64,000 nucleotides of DNA from Turritopsis dohrnii (lineage: Eukaryota; Cnidaria; Hydrozoa; Anthoathecata; Oceaniidae). Below the pieces are notes generated by a model. That model saw nothing but the letters and a program-made list of their open reading frames with translations. It was not told where the DNA came from and made no database searches. How positions within the stretch are numbered: the stretch's first letter is position 1; the number at the start of each line of letters is the position of its first letter. Both the position numbers and the translations under genes were made by a program. Location: positions 310,001 through 374,000 of the forward strand of contig BQMF02000366.1 of the NCBI GenBank assembly GCA_027922465.2. Reading direction: 5' to 3'. Positions 34,445-47,939 of the stretch are shown here, one piece after another.

Positions 34445-36665
34445 GAAATATTCAGTTGGGATATTGTCCTAAAATAGAAAAAAAGTAATGCCTAATGTTT
34501 CATGAGAAAGTGTTGAAAACTTTGACAATTCTACTTGTTATTTGCTTCTTAATTTTTATATATTTATACTTAAGATACTTCGTATTTTTTGCCTTCATCC
34601 CATTCATTAAAAAAATGGATGTTCTTGCAGTCCCATGAACCCCTTCGATGAATTCTACTAATGTGGTACATATTGATAAACTATAGCAGGTAATGTCTTT
34701 TCCTGACGTTTTGAGAATCATATCCATCTTGTTGAAATTGAATCAAGCTTAAAAGTACAAGGAAAATCAATAAATTTTACGAAATCAGGAGGTAACAGAT
34801 AACGTGTTTACTTGAAATTTTTATAAAACGAGCATTTATTTAAACTGTCTTTACAGTATCGTCTTTTGTGCATAGAAGATATCATGTTATGAAATACGAG
34901 AGCCATGACAAAGCGAATGACATGCTTTGAGTTTGATCAAATTATAAAAATTTCAGATAAGCCAATGGTCTGAAAATCATATAAGAAAAAAAATCAATTA
35001 ACGAATCGTGTGTTAATCACAGGTCACATGGCTAGATTTAACGCTGATACCTTGGGATAGCTAATTACACAACCTCCTTACCAGATTGTTAATAGGAATT
35101 TAACAGCAAATGTAATTTCCACCGCCGTGCTTTGCTCCCATAATGGCGTTAATCTTCATGGAAAGGATGGCGTTTATCTTTGGGCAGGCGTAAAAGGGCG
35201 TAAAACGAAGTAAATTCAAACACTTTCTTTCAGGCTAATCAGCGTACATGATTGAAGAAGCGTACACGTGCTTGAAGCCTACGTTCTCCCTAATGTATGT
35301 GTTGGCGATGATTTTAAAAGTTACATTTATTAGATTTTTGCTTCTACAACTTTCTGATCTTTCATGGAATCAGATTTCAGCCATCTTTAAATTGTACATA
35401 GAGGTAATGGATCTAACTTCAACGATGTTGTTATCAATCTTGAAATTCATTTTACCGAGAGTTTCCAAAACAAATGGTGAAAATATTCGAGAGAATTGGT
35501 CAGAAGTGACCTTTTGTAAATAATTATATCAGATCGCAGTGAATAAAGCCTTGTTACAGACAATTCAGTTTGGTTATTACTAGGAGGGGACCAATCATCT
35601 AATAAATAGTGTTCGAAGGGGGGTCGCTCATTTGGAAATGAAATCCATGGTCTTGATGAAAACGAAGCAGCTGTTTTTAACAATCGATGAAGTGAGAGGA
35701 AGGATATCGAGGTTTAAACAGAAAATTGACGTGTAATCGAAAACACTGTTGCATCATGCCGACAGGTTCTATTTAGAATGATGCCTAAAGTGATCCCCAA
35801 AACAAGTAACAGTAGCAACGCGTTGTAAAACGAACTTTCATTTATTACCAGTCATGTAGTTTACGATAAAAACTTTGTTAAATTAGTTTGGGTCAGTGAG
35901 GTCTTTCAACTGGTAAGAAATCGAAAGATGGATAAACTGAAATTAAAAACTGAATGCTGGAAACAAGTAATGTAACTGCATAACACGTTTATAAAGTACA
36001 GGCTTTTAACCGGATATTTTATCGGAGCATATTTATGGGACATGATTCAAACATTACATTTAGACGGTGAAAACACTTATAAAAGTATTTGAACAAACGA
36101 GACTAAGCCCAAACCTTACTCTCGCTAACCCAAACACATTCTACAAGTCTAATGTTTGAATCTTGAACTGTACGTTAGCCTGTACGTTAGCAGATAACTG
36201 TACGTAGGCCTTTAACACGATCTTTTATCGACACGAAAATTGACATCAATATTCGAGCAAAAACCTTTCTGAGTAAGCTTAAGCGGTTCATAATAGAAGA
36301 AGCACAGGAGAATACTATACATGCAAATTACCTCTTAAAGCCATTTGAAAACATTCTTTCTAATAAAAATTCTTGGTGTTGGTATGTAAATAGAATACGT
36401 TTTATAAAACATAATATAATATCTAATATATAATATAATATAATACTAGCATCATCATCTTATGTTTTCTTCATCATTATAAATATGAACATAATATAAT
36501 AAACGAAACAGCTGTTCAAATATGATATATACAACGTTTGCAACACCATTGCCACATTTTCAAAAATGGCGAAAGATTGACAGATGAAGAACAGATGATG
36601 AACAGATAATGAATGTGGTACAAGAACAAAACAATAAAAATAAAATTTTGTTGGTGTGGAGTTAC
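34445..36665. other. Gene-less stretch before the ABCG 3' end
   Basis: AT-rich, with a small (TA/AT)-rich run near 36410-36450. No frame here has splice or motif support. Confidence 0.4.
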
Positions 36666-39600
36666 TTATGTTGGTTTGTTGAAGAATCTAAGGGCGCAAT
36701 AAAACATGGCGCGAAATGCTACTACAAAACCCCAAAGTATCACGAACGACTCGATAATACTCAAGTCAACAGTCAATGTTCTTGGTAATATGTCTGAACC
36801 AGCAAGATGCGTTGCATTTCCTCGACAAACATCAAAAGCTGTTTCCACCGAACATCTGAAATGAAATATTGTTTTGAAATTTCAACAGTTGCTGAGTGCT
36901 TAGTTAATTTTTAATTCTCTCCATTTGTAAAATAGGACCCTAACTTCTAAATGAAGATAACTCAATTTATTTGAAGTCGGAGTAACATTGTCAGAAGAGG
37001 AGAACGTTCCTACAAATCAGGGCAGTTGGATTAATTCCAAGTCCTGCAAAAACTGCATAAAATAAAACTACAGATTTTTAAAATCTTTGAAATTATCTAT
37101 ATCCTCAAATTCATAACAACTCACTTGAAAGTTTTGACAGCATAATCAAATTCCAATCGCATCAAAATATTGTAAGAGTAGGTGATATAGGAAAGATACT
37201 TGGCCCACTTCAACCAGAAGGGCATTTTTTGTGTGTAAAAGCCAGCCAGTATCATGGAAGTTAAAGCCAAGATCACAGTAAAGACAAGAGCTTGTTTGAA
37301 GTTTTTGAAACATGCACCAATACACAAACCAAACGTCTAAACAAAGCAAATGCAAAGCTGAGACCTGCTTTCCATATTAGAAAAACACAGCTTTCCCATT
37401 CAAATTTTCAGAACAAGACAGCAAAACAGTAAAACAGCTTTTAACAAATAACACAAGAAATTGATTTGCTGATATTTGTGAATTGATAATAACTAACATA
37501 GTTACCTGTGCAAGGACTGATTGCGTCAAAACCACCAAAAGACCAATCAAAAAAATGGGGGATCTATTTAAACCAACCATCCAGTAGGAGAAAGAGTATA
37601 GCATAATCGGTTGTAACAGGATGATAGGAAGTTCGCTCAAGCATTTAGCAGTGTAATACGCTGACAATCGATACATGCCAGCAGCTCGTTCTTTTTCAAT
37701 TGCATTTCTTTCAGTAATAACTACAAATTTATAAAAAAATGGTGTTGCAGATGCCGGTTGAAAATTTTAACCATACAAATACTACAAGTCACTTCGAAAA
37801 GAAGAACTCCGAAGAGTAGACGTTGCAAAAACTCACATGACATCATGGCTGTAAACATTGGGTTCATGCTCACATACACCAATACAAAAAATATCTAAAG
37901 ATAAGCATCGGTTCTAAGCAGGATACTTCTATAAAACGAACAAATGAACACAAAAAAAATTATCTTACCACACCCCGCCTATCCTGCAATGATTCTTCCG
38001 AATAAGGCGTATCAAACCAAAACAATCCTGTCATTAGCGAAACAAGAAACATCTAAAAAAAATAACTTTCATGAATTTTTCAACAGATAACAAAGAATCA
38101 CATGTGACTGATCATTACCTGAATAAAAGACAGTTTATCCAGGATCTCACTCCGAGATTGTATAAAAGCTCGTTGACACAAAGCAATGGCTTGAGTCTTA
38201 TAACCAGTTGGCCATCTGGGTACATTCTTTAAAACTAGAGTTTTTGGTGAAACCTAAATTGCAAAGTAAATACGATTATCAGCATATAAAAGAGGCATAC
38301 TCTTTACTTTTTCTAAGACAACACACCTCTACATGACAATCAAGTGAAGTTTTCGATGCAAGGGTATCAGACACTGCTCCATTCAGCAATTCTTGAGGAA
38401 CACCATTAGCATCATAATTTTCTGCATCTGCACTTTTCAAAGCAATTTGATCACTGTCCTCACAAAAAATTCTTGTCTCAGAATTACTATAAAAACATAG
38501 ATTCAGTCGTCAGAAGAGCTTCGATTCCAGACAATCAATAAATAGCATCAGCAAGCCAAACAAAGAGGAAGCAGAATAATGAATTTATAAAACCTTTGGA
38601 ATTTTTGAAATTCTGTTACAATCATTTCCTCTGTGCCATCACCAGATTTTAATTTATCCACTATAAAAAGAATAAACTTAATCAAAATATTACTAAACCT
38701 ACAAAGCTTATCACAGCATTGTGTAAACGTACTTATAAAATCAGCAGGATTCCAGTTAATGTAGCAAGGCATTTGAATATGCTCAAAAAACTTTATCACC
38801 CCACCTGTCTTCCCATAATATGCAACCTAAATGGAAATTAATATAACATCAATTGTGAAAATGTTCATTTGCTATTACTACGTTCAGGTATATACAACAA
38901 ATACAGACATCTTGAGTTCTTTAATGACATTCTTCTATAATCATAACTAATCTCTAAGAAAAAAACTCACCCTCCCATTACAAAGCAGTAAGAGTTTATC
39001 AAACATATGAAACACTTGACTGGAAGGTTGGTGGATGGTTGTGATTACTGCACGATTTTCTTGATGAGCTAATTTCTTAACAGTTTGAATTAAATTGAAT
39101 GCAGTTGATGAATCTAATCCTGATGTCGGTTCCTAGGAGCAAATGTTACATACTCAAAAACTGAGGAAAACATGTTCTAGCAATATCAAGAAGCAAGTGA
39201 AAGGCATCAAAAACTCCATCTTTATGCTTTTCAAATTGCAATTTTGCACAAAAGAGAACCAACAAAGAGTCATCATTAAAACAAAAATAAAAATCATACA
39301 TCCATTATAAGAAGAGCTGGATTGGTAATCAATTCAACAGCAATGCTACATCGTTTTTTTTCTCCTAAAAATACATATTGTTGCAAATACTGTGCTGCAG
39401 AGTGATAGCAGTAAAAGTGTTCAATTGCAATTCCTTTTTTGTGGGTATAATTTTGAAGCTAAAAAATTTTCACTGTAAGGTGAAGGTTTTTCAATTTGGA
39501 TGTAAATCACACATTCCATTGTTTGTTTATAGAAGAACTGACTGTTCTCTGAAATAAACTAAAACACTTTTTTGCGATTACACGTTGTAAATTTACGCAA

Positions 39601-41634
39601 GGCATAAAATAAGCCACGATTTTTGTGAAGAAAGATCAGCATGTGTTTCTAAATTAATTTTGATAACTTCTCAAAAATATGTCACAAGAATTGGTTGCTC
39701 AAATAAAAACATGATACATGATACATGAGAATAAAAATAGAATGAGCGGCGATGTAACAGATCTCCAATAAGTGAGCTCCTTATTATGCTGAGTGTGTTA
39801 ATATAAAAAGGTATGTATATTGTTATTCCTTGTACATCATACAATGAAGGAACAATTTTAAGTAAAGAAAAAGTAGCGAGATTACTGGTCAATTGTTTTC
39901 CGTTAAATTAAAAGCAAACTTGTTTGTAAAAAATTACATAAAAGCAAACCTCCAGAAACTCCAGTTTCAAACAGACCACCTCCCATAACTGTAGATATAA
40001 AAAAATATATTAATAGTTTTATAAACTTTCAAAAAGAAAAAAAAACTGTTTTTCTAACCAAATTTTATAAAGCCTTATTCATAATAACCTTACAATTATC
40101 AAAAAGACACAACGAAAATGTAATATACCTGTATTCACACATTTTCGTAATCCAAGCTCATCAATCACCTCATTCACAGTGTCACGCTTTTCTTGGTTTG
40201 TGAAGGAGTCAGGTAGTCTTATTTTACCAACAAACTAGGAAAATAAAATGTAAAATAAATAAAATAAATGTATAAAATGTTCACTAGGTGTGTGATCAAG
40301 CACTGTTTAATGCTTACAACTTTGTGAGAACTGTAAAGCATAGTACATTAGGAGACATAGTACATTTTTCCAAAGGTTTGCAAAAGTTGTTGGACTTAAA
40401 ATCGAAGTAAACCATAACATAATTTAAAAATATTGAACCTGTAACGTTTGATCAACAGTGAGATGAGAGAAAAACACATCTTCTTGCAAAACATAACCAA
40501 TTCCTCTTCTTAGTCTTTTGTTTAGTTTTTGATTATTGACTAATACCTGACCACTTTTTAATACTGTGCCATGTTCTCTTCCAGCAAGAAAATTTAACAG
40601 AGTAGATTTCCCAGCTCCTAAGGAAAAAAATTCAACTTGTATATATTTAGCCATTCTATGAAATGGCAAACAATGAATTGTGTGTCTGGTTGTTTTCAGT
40701 ACATTCAATTAAAGGAAACACTTTGTTATAACAATATAACATAAACTATTTTTTTTAATTTCGTTTTAATTTCTAAAACGAATTTTGCAAAAATAAGTGA
40801 AAACAATTGCCACCAGATCTTCAATGGGAAGTGTACTCATCTTTTGAGCATGAAAAACTGAGCAAAAAATGTATATAATGGGATCGTTTCACTACCACCA
40901 ACCATTACAGGAATATCATCAATCAATTTTAACGACTTCACATTGCTACCCATACCACAACATTTTTGTTATCACACTGTTGTCATTATCGTGATAAAAA
41001 ACAGATTTCACATCAGTTACTACTACATATACTAATTTTACCTACTCCTGCGAAGAACTTGACTGTAAAATTTAATTAAAAGAATAACTCTCTAAAAAAA
41101 GGCAGGGATTTTTACAAGCACTTTCCAACTACTGTTTACGGTAGTTGAAACTCAATCATTCATGGTCAATAAAACCTTCTTTAACTCTTTAATGCGTAGT
41201 TTTTTTAAAAAAAGGTTTTGAGAGAGTAATTAGGTATATTAGGCCATTATTTACCATTATTCTGTTGCTAGGACCACCGTCGCTAAGGTAATTTTGAAAT
41301 TTCCTTCCACCAAAAGTGCTTGGAAAAATCCCTGAGGTCAGATGCACACCCACTACTAGATATAAGAAGGTACTTTCCAATCAGATTATAGTTTTATGTT
41401 CATTTACTAAAACACGGCACAATGTGAAGACTTACCAGAAGGTCCCATTATTGCCAGGATTTCTCCAGGTTTTACTTCACCTGAAACATCTTGCAAAATT
41501 TTCTTGCCTCCAACTTCAACATTTAACTGATCAAACTTTAAATGTATTGGTTGACGTACATGATGAATATCAAGACCCTTCTTTGGAAGAACTTCAACAG
41601 TTACATCTCCTTCAATCATATCTTTGCTCTTCAT
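36666..41634 (-). CDS. ABCG-family half transporter
   Basis: Fifteen minus-strand exons splice without a slip to 654 residues, normal for an ABCG half-transporter. Exons: 41634-41436, 40617-40439, 40234-40129, 39988-39950, 39364-39300, 39132-38971, 38826-38733, 38660-38594, 38486-38327, 38253-38119, 38052-37969, 37894-37837, 37720-37506, 37336-37125, 36855-36666. The nucleotide-binding domain leads: Walker A GPSGAGKST 64-72, signature VSGGE 172-176, Walker B LLIMDE ending at 197, H-loop H230. A membrane domain follows from about 350, with several hydrophobic spans and an NAT glycosylation sequon in the last loop. Such proteins dimerise to export sterols, lipids or small molecules; the substrate cannot be told. 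The NBD looks more like plant ABCG14/22-type sequences than ABCG1/4. Exon 2 has a slightly unusual donor (GTTCAA). An acceptor at about 41665 suggests a further 5' exon. Confidence 0.94.
41103..41334. mobile_element. CAGGGATTTTTCC-type MITE, copy 3 (ABCG intron 1)
   Basis: The ends cagggatttttacaagcac and gtgcttggaaaaatccctg are inverse, and internal text (gtaattttgaaatttcc) matches copy 2. It is 232 bp. Only agg is shared by the flanks, so the duplication is unclear. Confidence 0.8.
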
Positions 41635-42293
41635 AATATGATGTTCTCTTACGTTACTATAGAAATGAATGTTGAAAGGATAATCAAGTTGGTACCCTTT
41701 CGCTTATTTTGATATCGTAGAATGCAAAACATTTTCACAACTTATTTTCAGCACTTTAAAATTCTCTTTAGTTTATCAGATGTTTCAGTAACAAAATATC
41801 TGACAAAGTATCAAATATCACATCTCTTCTAGGCTAACCTGAAGTTAATACAAAGTTATATAACTATAAAGTAACTGAATGGGTTAGTAAATTAGTATGC
41901 ATAACATACTTGGGTGGGCGAAACTGTTAAAATTAACATTCCTATCACTCAACATACAAATACAATCAAAAAAAATTGAAAACAGCTTATTGCTGAAACA
42001 CAAAATGTTCTGTGCACAACAAAATAATAAATTAAAATTTACTCTGTAATGGCTCAGAAAAAGGACATTATACTACATCCACAAAATTCAGCTAAAATTC
42101 CCCTCCAAGGTTGTGCCATAATATCATGCAACAAGACAAATATATGAAATAAAGTAATGATCACATCAATAAGTAGTCCTTCAATAGCACCCTCAGCACT
42201 TTCAATTTAAATAAGCCTTCATCATCATAAGGCATGTGTATACATGCCAAAAACACCAGCAATGGTGCAATTGACTGGTTTCAAAAGTTGCAC

Positions 42294-42310
42294 CACGTGA
42301 ATACCACGTG
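42294..42310 (-). promoter_or_regulatory. Paired E-boxes upstream of ABCG
   Basis: Two CACGTG palindromes (42294-42299, 42305-42310), each as ACCACGTG, sit 11 bp apart, one helical turn, about 660 bp upstream of the ABCG ATG. CACGTG is bound by USF, MYC/MAX and MiT/TFE factors. Confidence 0.35.
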
Positions 42311-42591
42311 TTGTAAACAAAACATTGCACCATTTTGCATAATAGTGCTGAACGAGCTTTAAATCGGGCCGGGTTTCGAATAACGCTGAATACTGCAAGT
42401 ATTTGTATTTTGTATTTCTGAAATAATTTACACAGGATTGTCGTTTCAGTATATGAAATTACCGAAGAATATATCAAAAATCGTAAAATCACAGTAAAGA
42501 TAATAAAACAATAATACAATAAAAAATTACTTTTAGTGCAGTTCTGAAAAATGATCGAGGAAGGTGAGAGATAGAATATCAAATACATATA

Positions 42592-43400
42592 CAGTACACT
42601 CCCGATAACTCGAACCCCCGATAACTCGAACTTCCAGTAACTCGAACTGTTTTTGAATTCCCGTTGAACCTTCACTAATACTTTCTCACAAAAATCACTC
42701 GATAACTCGAACTCCCGATGCCCCGATAACTCGAGCTTCAGAGGAAAAATGAAAACAATCTCAGTAAAAAGTGATTAATTTTCTTTCAATGATGTAAATT
42801 GTTCTTCCAAAGTTGACAAAAACTGTTTTTCTCCTGTAAATTGTAAAATGCACGGAACTTGTAAACCCTCGCCATCGCCAAGATTTTATCTTTTTCCGGT
42901 TTCTTTAGCTTGAGAATGACTTCGTAAGAAACAAAATATGGTCTGGAATGGCGGCAGAAAATGCAACGGGTGATAAAATACCAATGTTTGTCATTGGTAA
43001 ATCAAAATCCCCTCGCTGCTTCAAAGGAGTTAAACACTTACCTTGCAGATACAGAAATCAAAATTAAAGTTGGATGGATAGCGTACTTTTCGAAGAGTGG
43101 ATACGAGAAATGGATACAAAGTTTACAAAAGAAAAGAAGAAAGTAGCGCTTATCATAGATATATTTGCCCAGCAGAACCGACAATCGATAATCTTAAATC
43201 CATTGAGCTTGTTTTGTTACCACCGAATACCACATCTAAACTCCAACCAGCGGATCAGGGAGTTATACGCTCGTCGTAGCTATTGATAAAGGAAAAGATC
43301 TTCCTGTTTTTTCGATTTTAGACGCAATGAAAATGCCCGATCTTGCATGAGTGAAAACCTCCACCGTCGTCAACTGTTTTGCGAAAGACAGAGAATCGGC
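42592..43400 (+). mobile_element. Tigger/pogo transposon remnant with DDE transposase fragment
   Basis: The left end CAGTACACTCCCGATAACTCG follows a TA, the pogo-type target, and is rich in gataactcga words. Transposase pieces occur in different frames: GKSKSPRCFKGVKHLPCRY near 43010, VALIID near 43150, LLPPNTTSKLQPADQGVI near 43220-43265, DLPVFSILDAMKM near 43300. The DNA-binding N-terminus is missing and frameshifts separate the parts, so it is dead. A LINE fragment abuts its right side. Confidence 0.85.
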
Positions 43401-43402
43401 TA

Positions 43403-44450
43403 TTAATATATAGATTTGCTCGTTGTTTTCAGCGCGGATGTCTTGGTAAACCATTGTAGATATCGCACCTTGATAGAAGAATCCATTTCGGTATTTTTAG
43501 TTTTTACTCTTGGGGTTCTTATGGCGTGTTTCTTGTTTCTTGTCGGCTGTGAACGCTGCATCAACTCGAAGTAATTTTCCAAGGGTGATGGTAATTTCGT
43601 TGCAACTGATTTCCGTACTATTTGACATGCATGACGTTTAATCAATGTCATTATTGGAGTGAGGGTTACATATTCGTTTCGGTTTTCAGTAGTTATCACA
43701 ACAGCACGTTCGTGTAATCGATCTAGTTTACTGGTTGATGCTTTCGATAGATTTAGATTTAGAGTACCACAATACGTGAGTACTGGAACAACAATGCTTG
43801 TGTAGAGTGTTTTTGCCGCCTCTGCTGTCAAGTGTTGACGCACCTTTGATAGAAGTCGTAATCTGGAACTCAGTTTTTTGTATTTTAAGTTAAAACCTTA
43901 GTTAAGATTTAGTGTTGGATCGAGATGGACTCCAAGGTATTTGTAGGATGTTGTTTGATGTAGACTGGATTCGTTAATCTTTACGTTTAGTGGTGCTGCT
44001 TTTTTGACACGAGCTGAGGTTCCAGAAATCATTGTCTCTGTTTTGCCTTTTTTAGATTTAAAGACAAGTCATTGTTGCGCAACCAATGGTGAATTTCAGG
44101 AACGTCAGTTTTTGAATCGATTCAGAGTCTTTTCCACTGACGTATAAGACGGTGTCGTCAGCATACTTTATGATATTGCAATGACGTAGGCAGATGTCGA
44201 TATCATCTATGTGAAGTAAGAATAACGTGGGACCAAGGATTGAACCTTGTGGGACGCCTCTGAAAACAGGGTAGCTCTCTGATAGGTAGCCGTCGTAAAA
44301 TACGTGTTGCTTCCGGTTAAAAGGTAATTTTCAAACCATATCTGTTCGATTCCATTTCTTCCATAAGATGGTAATTTTGACAAAAGATATACGAGTGGCT
44401 AACTGTATCAAATGCTTTGCTCAAGTCGAGATATAACCCTACATTTCAAG
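43403..44450 (-). pseudogene. LINE reverse-transcriptase fragment
   Basis: On the minus strand, text in several frames matches RT: DLSKAFD near 44420, RGVPQGSILGP near 44260, YADDTV near 44160, YKYLGVHLDP near 43950. An open tail runs from 43843 to 43403. The 5' half is absent. It differs from the LINE in KEAP1. Confidence 0.82.
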
Positions 44451-44905
44451 CCCATACTTCTCCCATAATAAAATGACGTAATGTTCTCGTGTCATCGCAG
44501 CCAGCGGCGGCATTGCTTATTGATTTTTTTTGCCAACAAAATTGGAACAAAATAAAAACAACCAACAAATCAGGATCTCTTTCAAGTCTCTCTCAACATA
44601 ATTCAAATCTCTGAGTTTCATCGATCATTAGTGATAAAGGCAATTGATTTGGACATCTCAATTTAGACATGGCCGTTTTTCCACTAGGCGGTTTTAGAAC
44701 GGCTGCGTAAGGCGGCAAAAGTTTTTAAAACAATTGCTGCTGAATTATCCGTTTTCATTCAATATCCACTTGTGAAGATGAGTTGAAACAGAGTTTATAA
44801 ACATGAAAAAGTAAACATGAAGGCTAAATCTCAATATACTACTGTTTTTATCACAAAAAAAACCCAAACAAACAAGGAAGTACGCTTAAAGATTCTGGCT
44901 AAGAC

Positions 44906-45397
44906 AGTTACCGTAAATGACCGTTAAGCACCCAGGACTCAATTAAGCGCCCCGTCCGATTAAACGCCCAGCTTTGAAGAAAAAATTGTAATAAGCGCCC
45001 AGGCTCCGATTATTAAGTGCCAAAACTAGAACTAGGCGTTTGTTCAACAAAAACATCAAATATTGAGAAAAACATGGTTACAGCGTAATGTAGGGAAGTC
45101 AATAACACGTGGGTATTGAATTATTTTCATCTCAGAGAGCAATCGCGATTTGTTTGATGTTGTTCGAGTAGGACACACAAGCAGACATTAGCTATTGGAA
45201 ACTGGACTTATTTTGGATTAGTATCAAAACGGAAAAAATATTCAGTGAAAGGATAAATTCGATCAGCGATTTTACTGATTTTTTTTATTAACCGCCCAGG
45301 ACTCAATCAAGCGCCCTGTCCGTATAAACACCCACCGTAAAAGTTCAAAAACATTATAAGGGCTCAGGGCGCTTAATATAGGTCATTCACGGCGTAT
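44906..45397. mobile_element. MITE with ACCGTAAATGACC ends
   Basis: The left end taccgtaaatgaccgttaag and right end cttaatataggtcattcacgg are imperfect inverses. Inner text aggactcaattaagcgcccc recurs near 45297. About 490 bp, non-coding. Confidence 0.6.
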
Positions 45398-45470
45398 CAA
45401 AAAGTTATATGTAAACTGAAAAGCAAATTCAATCTTTTTGTTCATGACGTGGAATTTTTTGATAGTGAAC

Positions 45471-45562
45471 TTTATCCGAAATTTCCGAATGCCATCTTTT
45501 TTTATCCGAAATTTCCGAATGCCATCTTTTTTTATCCGAAATTTCCGAATGCCATCTTTTTT
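45471..45562. repeat. 30-bp tandem repeat, three copies
   Basis: tttatccgaaatttccgaat followed by gccatctttt repeats three times with no difference. It directly precedes a 360-bp dispersed repeat that itself begins with the same phrase. Confidence 0.85.
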
Positions 45563-45920
45563 TAAAGTTTCAATCTGACTGCTTTCCATTGGCTTTCAGA
45601 AAGTTTGTTTACGTCGCATTTTTACATTTTGATTGTTATTTTTTACACTTTTTTTATATAAGGAACACCCTTATAAGGAACTTGAGTCTGAAAAAAAGCT
45701 TGACTACTTGTGAGTATGACAAAGTGTGCAAAACAGCAAGATTCAAACATACATGTTTACATGAAGAAGGAAAGCAGCAGGATTCAAACATACATGTTTA
45801 CATGAAGAAGGAAAGCATCGGCTAAAAAAAACAAGCAACTCGTTTAGGAACTAAGAGGCTGAAACGTTTGGAAAAAATAATGAACAGCAGACTCAGAAGG
45901 TTCCTTGTAAAAAAAAAAAT
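45541..45920. repeat. Long dispersed repeat, copy A
   Basis: Nearly identical to 51116-51450, from atttccgaatgccatctttt to ggttccttgtaaaaaaaaaa. This copy has an internal 41-bp tandem duplication (45734-45815). Differences between the copies change the shared open frame at almost every site, so I do not regard it as a gene. Confidence 0.8.
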
Positions 45921-46068
45921 GTAGACATAGAATACTCTGGAATATTGTGCTATTTTACATGCTTACTCATTATTCTTGTATCCTATTTACTATTTTTCTT
46001 ACCTATGACATATTACGTAACAATATCAAATTAACATATTAATTCATAGTTCTCAATATCAAATCACC

Positions 46069-46137
46069 ATGGAATTAATCTATAATCACGTGCAAAAGAT
46101 TGTCGCTCTCCTTTTGCTTGTAAATACTTCTACTCAG
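46069..46137 (+). CDS. Candidate first exon encoding a signal peptide
   Basis: ATG in a strong context (caccATGG) opens 23 codons, MELIYNHVQ then IVALLLLVN then TSTQ, and the exon ends at a canonical donor CAG|GTATGT in phase 0. The hydrophobic core and small-residue end look like a signal peptide. I cannot find the following exon with confidence, because the next 6 kb is mostly repeats. It may be a real gene, a relic, or chance. Confidence 0.3.
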
Positions 46138-46616
46138 GTATGTCGTAACATAAACTTCGTTCCCAGAACTTCTTGCCTTATGATGTATATGGACGAGAAG
46201 TAAACTAGGTTTTTGTGTAACTGCCACATGGGACTACTTGTTTCGATCATTATGGCTTTTAGGTTTGTTTACATTTTGGCGAAAAAACAAAATTAAAAAA
46301 GAATTCAACGACATAAAGTCCACTAAAAACCCAACATATCGATAATTGCGAAACTTTTACACGAAAAAAAATATTTTACTTAATTAAACTGTTCAATTAA
46401 AAAGTTACTTCAGAGAATTAATAAAGCTTTTGTTGTATCAAAAGAAACATCATTACTTTGCACGCTTATTTCGAGTGTTGATGTGAAGTTTCTAATGACT
46501 TTGTAGAGGGAAAAGTTCGCGACCAACTCTACTAAGTTGTATATAATTCCCTACAAATCTATAGAAAAATAGTTTCGTGTAAACGAAACATGATTTTCCA
46601 AATCCTGCTAATTCTT

Positions 46617-46632
46617 TTTGTTTTTTGTTTTT

Positions 46633-46664
<32 letters not shown>

Positions 46665-46667
46665 GCT
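46617..46667. repeat. (GTT)n microsatellite
   Basis: About ten uninterrupted GTT units plus T-rich flanks. Confidence 0.9.
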
Positions 46668-47265
46668 TCATATCCTCAATATTCTTATACAATACACATA
46701 AGCAAACGCCAATTTTTCAATGTTTTCTCGATCGAAAAAGTTTTATGATGTGTGACAAGAGTTTTTCTTTTACTTTCGATTTCGCCTCTCCTTAATTGGT
46801 TTTTCTTTCGAAACCTTCCTGAACTTAACATGTTTTGCGACATTTTGTTGTTGGTTCACTTAACCAAACCTCACAGAAAGCCATTACAACATCGCAGTAT
46901 GGTAGTTGTATGATGGTGTGTTTTGGGGATTATTGAACGAGTGGACCTGATAACTGAATAGAAGCAAGAACAAAGCGAAGGCCTCTCGAAGGCCTTTCGA
47001 CAGCTCTTATAGCTGTCTCGATATGGTGGGAAAAATTTTCTAAATCAACCTGTCGTTGTTAAAGAAATTTACGCACAGGTAGGCATTATTGAAAACTATC
47101 ATCGCCTTCTAGTAACAGTATTTTAAACCCCTTAGTACCCAGGTCTTAGTACCCAGGTCTCAGGGGTAAATTATCTAATTGTACCTAACTGTGTAACTTT
47201 AAATTTTTGTTCTATAATAAACAAGCTTCAGACTGTCAACCCAGCCGGCACATTTGTTAAAAAAT

Positions 47266-47334
47266 CTCTGCGAAGGAGTGCATTTCTATAGAAATATACG
47301 CAGAATTTCAATAAAAGTGCTCTCCGTCGCAGTG
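47266..47334. mobile_element. 69-bp palindromic-ended micro-repeat, copy 2
   Basis: The same landmarks as 15236-15304. Wider inverse ends (ccagccggcacatttgtt at 47241 and the mirrored gcccactggg ending at 47360) suggest the full element is about 120 bp. Confidence 0.6.
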
Positions 47335-47939
47335 ACCTTTTGACGATTTTGCCCACTGGGATCATATCTGCACGATGGTTATGCCATATTGAATTAAAAA
47401 TTGATTTAAGTGATCGATTGAAATATTTTAGGCTTGAAAAAATCTAAAATCGGGCTGAACCACGAAAACATGTATCATTATAAAAACATGTATTTTTATT
47501 TATATAATTTCATGAAAAGTAGATCATTTAAAAAAAGCTACTGCCTTTGTGGTTTACAACATTACGATTGTTTAAAAGTTCCTGTTCTCCACGATATTTG
47601 AGATGTTGTTTATTTTGATGAATATAAACGAACAAACGATGATAACTAAAATCACAGTTCAGAGTTCTGGTAATCGCGTTTTTCTTACATTAAGTTGAAA
47701 GGTTAAGGTATAGTTCTCACTTGGGTCTAAAAGTTCTGAATCCGTCGCCCACCATTTTGTGAGGTATTCACACCTAAGTTAACAAGTTGGCCATCGTAAT
47801 ATAAAAATGAGTTGGCCATGAATGTGAACAAAAAGATGGTGGCTGAAATGAGAGGAAAGAAAGCTTTTGGTGTTGTTATTTTTGATGATGTAAAGTTGAA
47901 GGTATTGAAGAAAATTAGAAGTTAGAAAAAGAAAAGTAT

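Noticed and set aside
46492..46692. Gln-rich open frame on the minus strand
   Set aside because: Translation of the (GTT)n microsatellite with no start or splice support.
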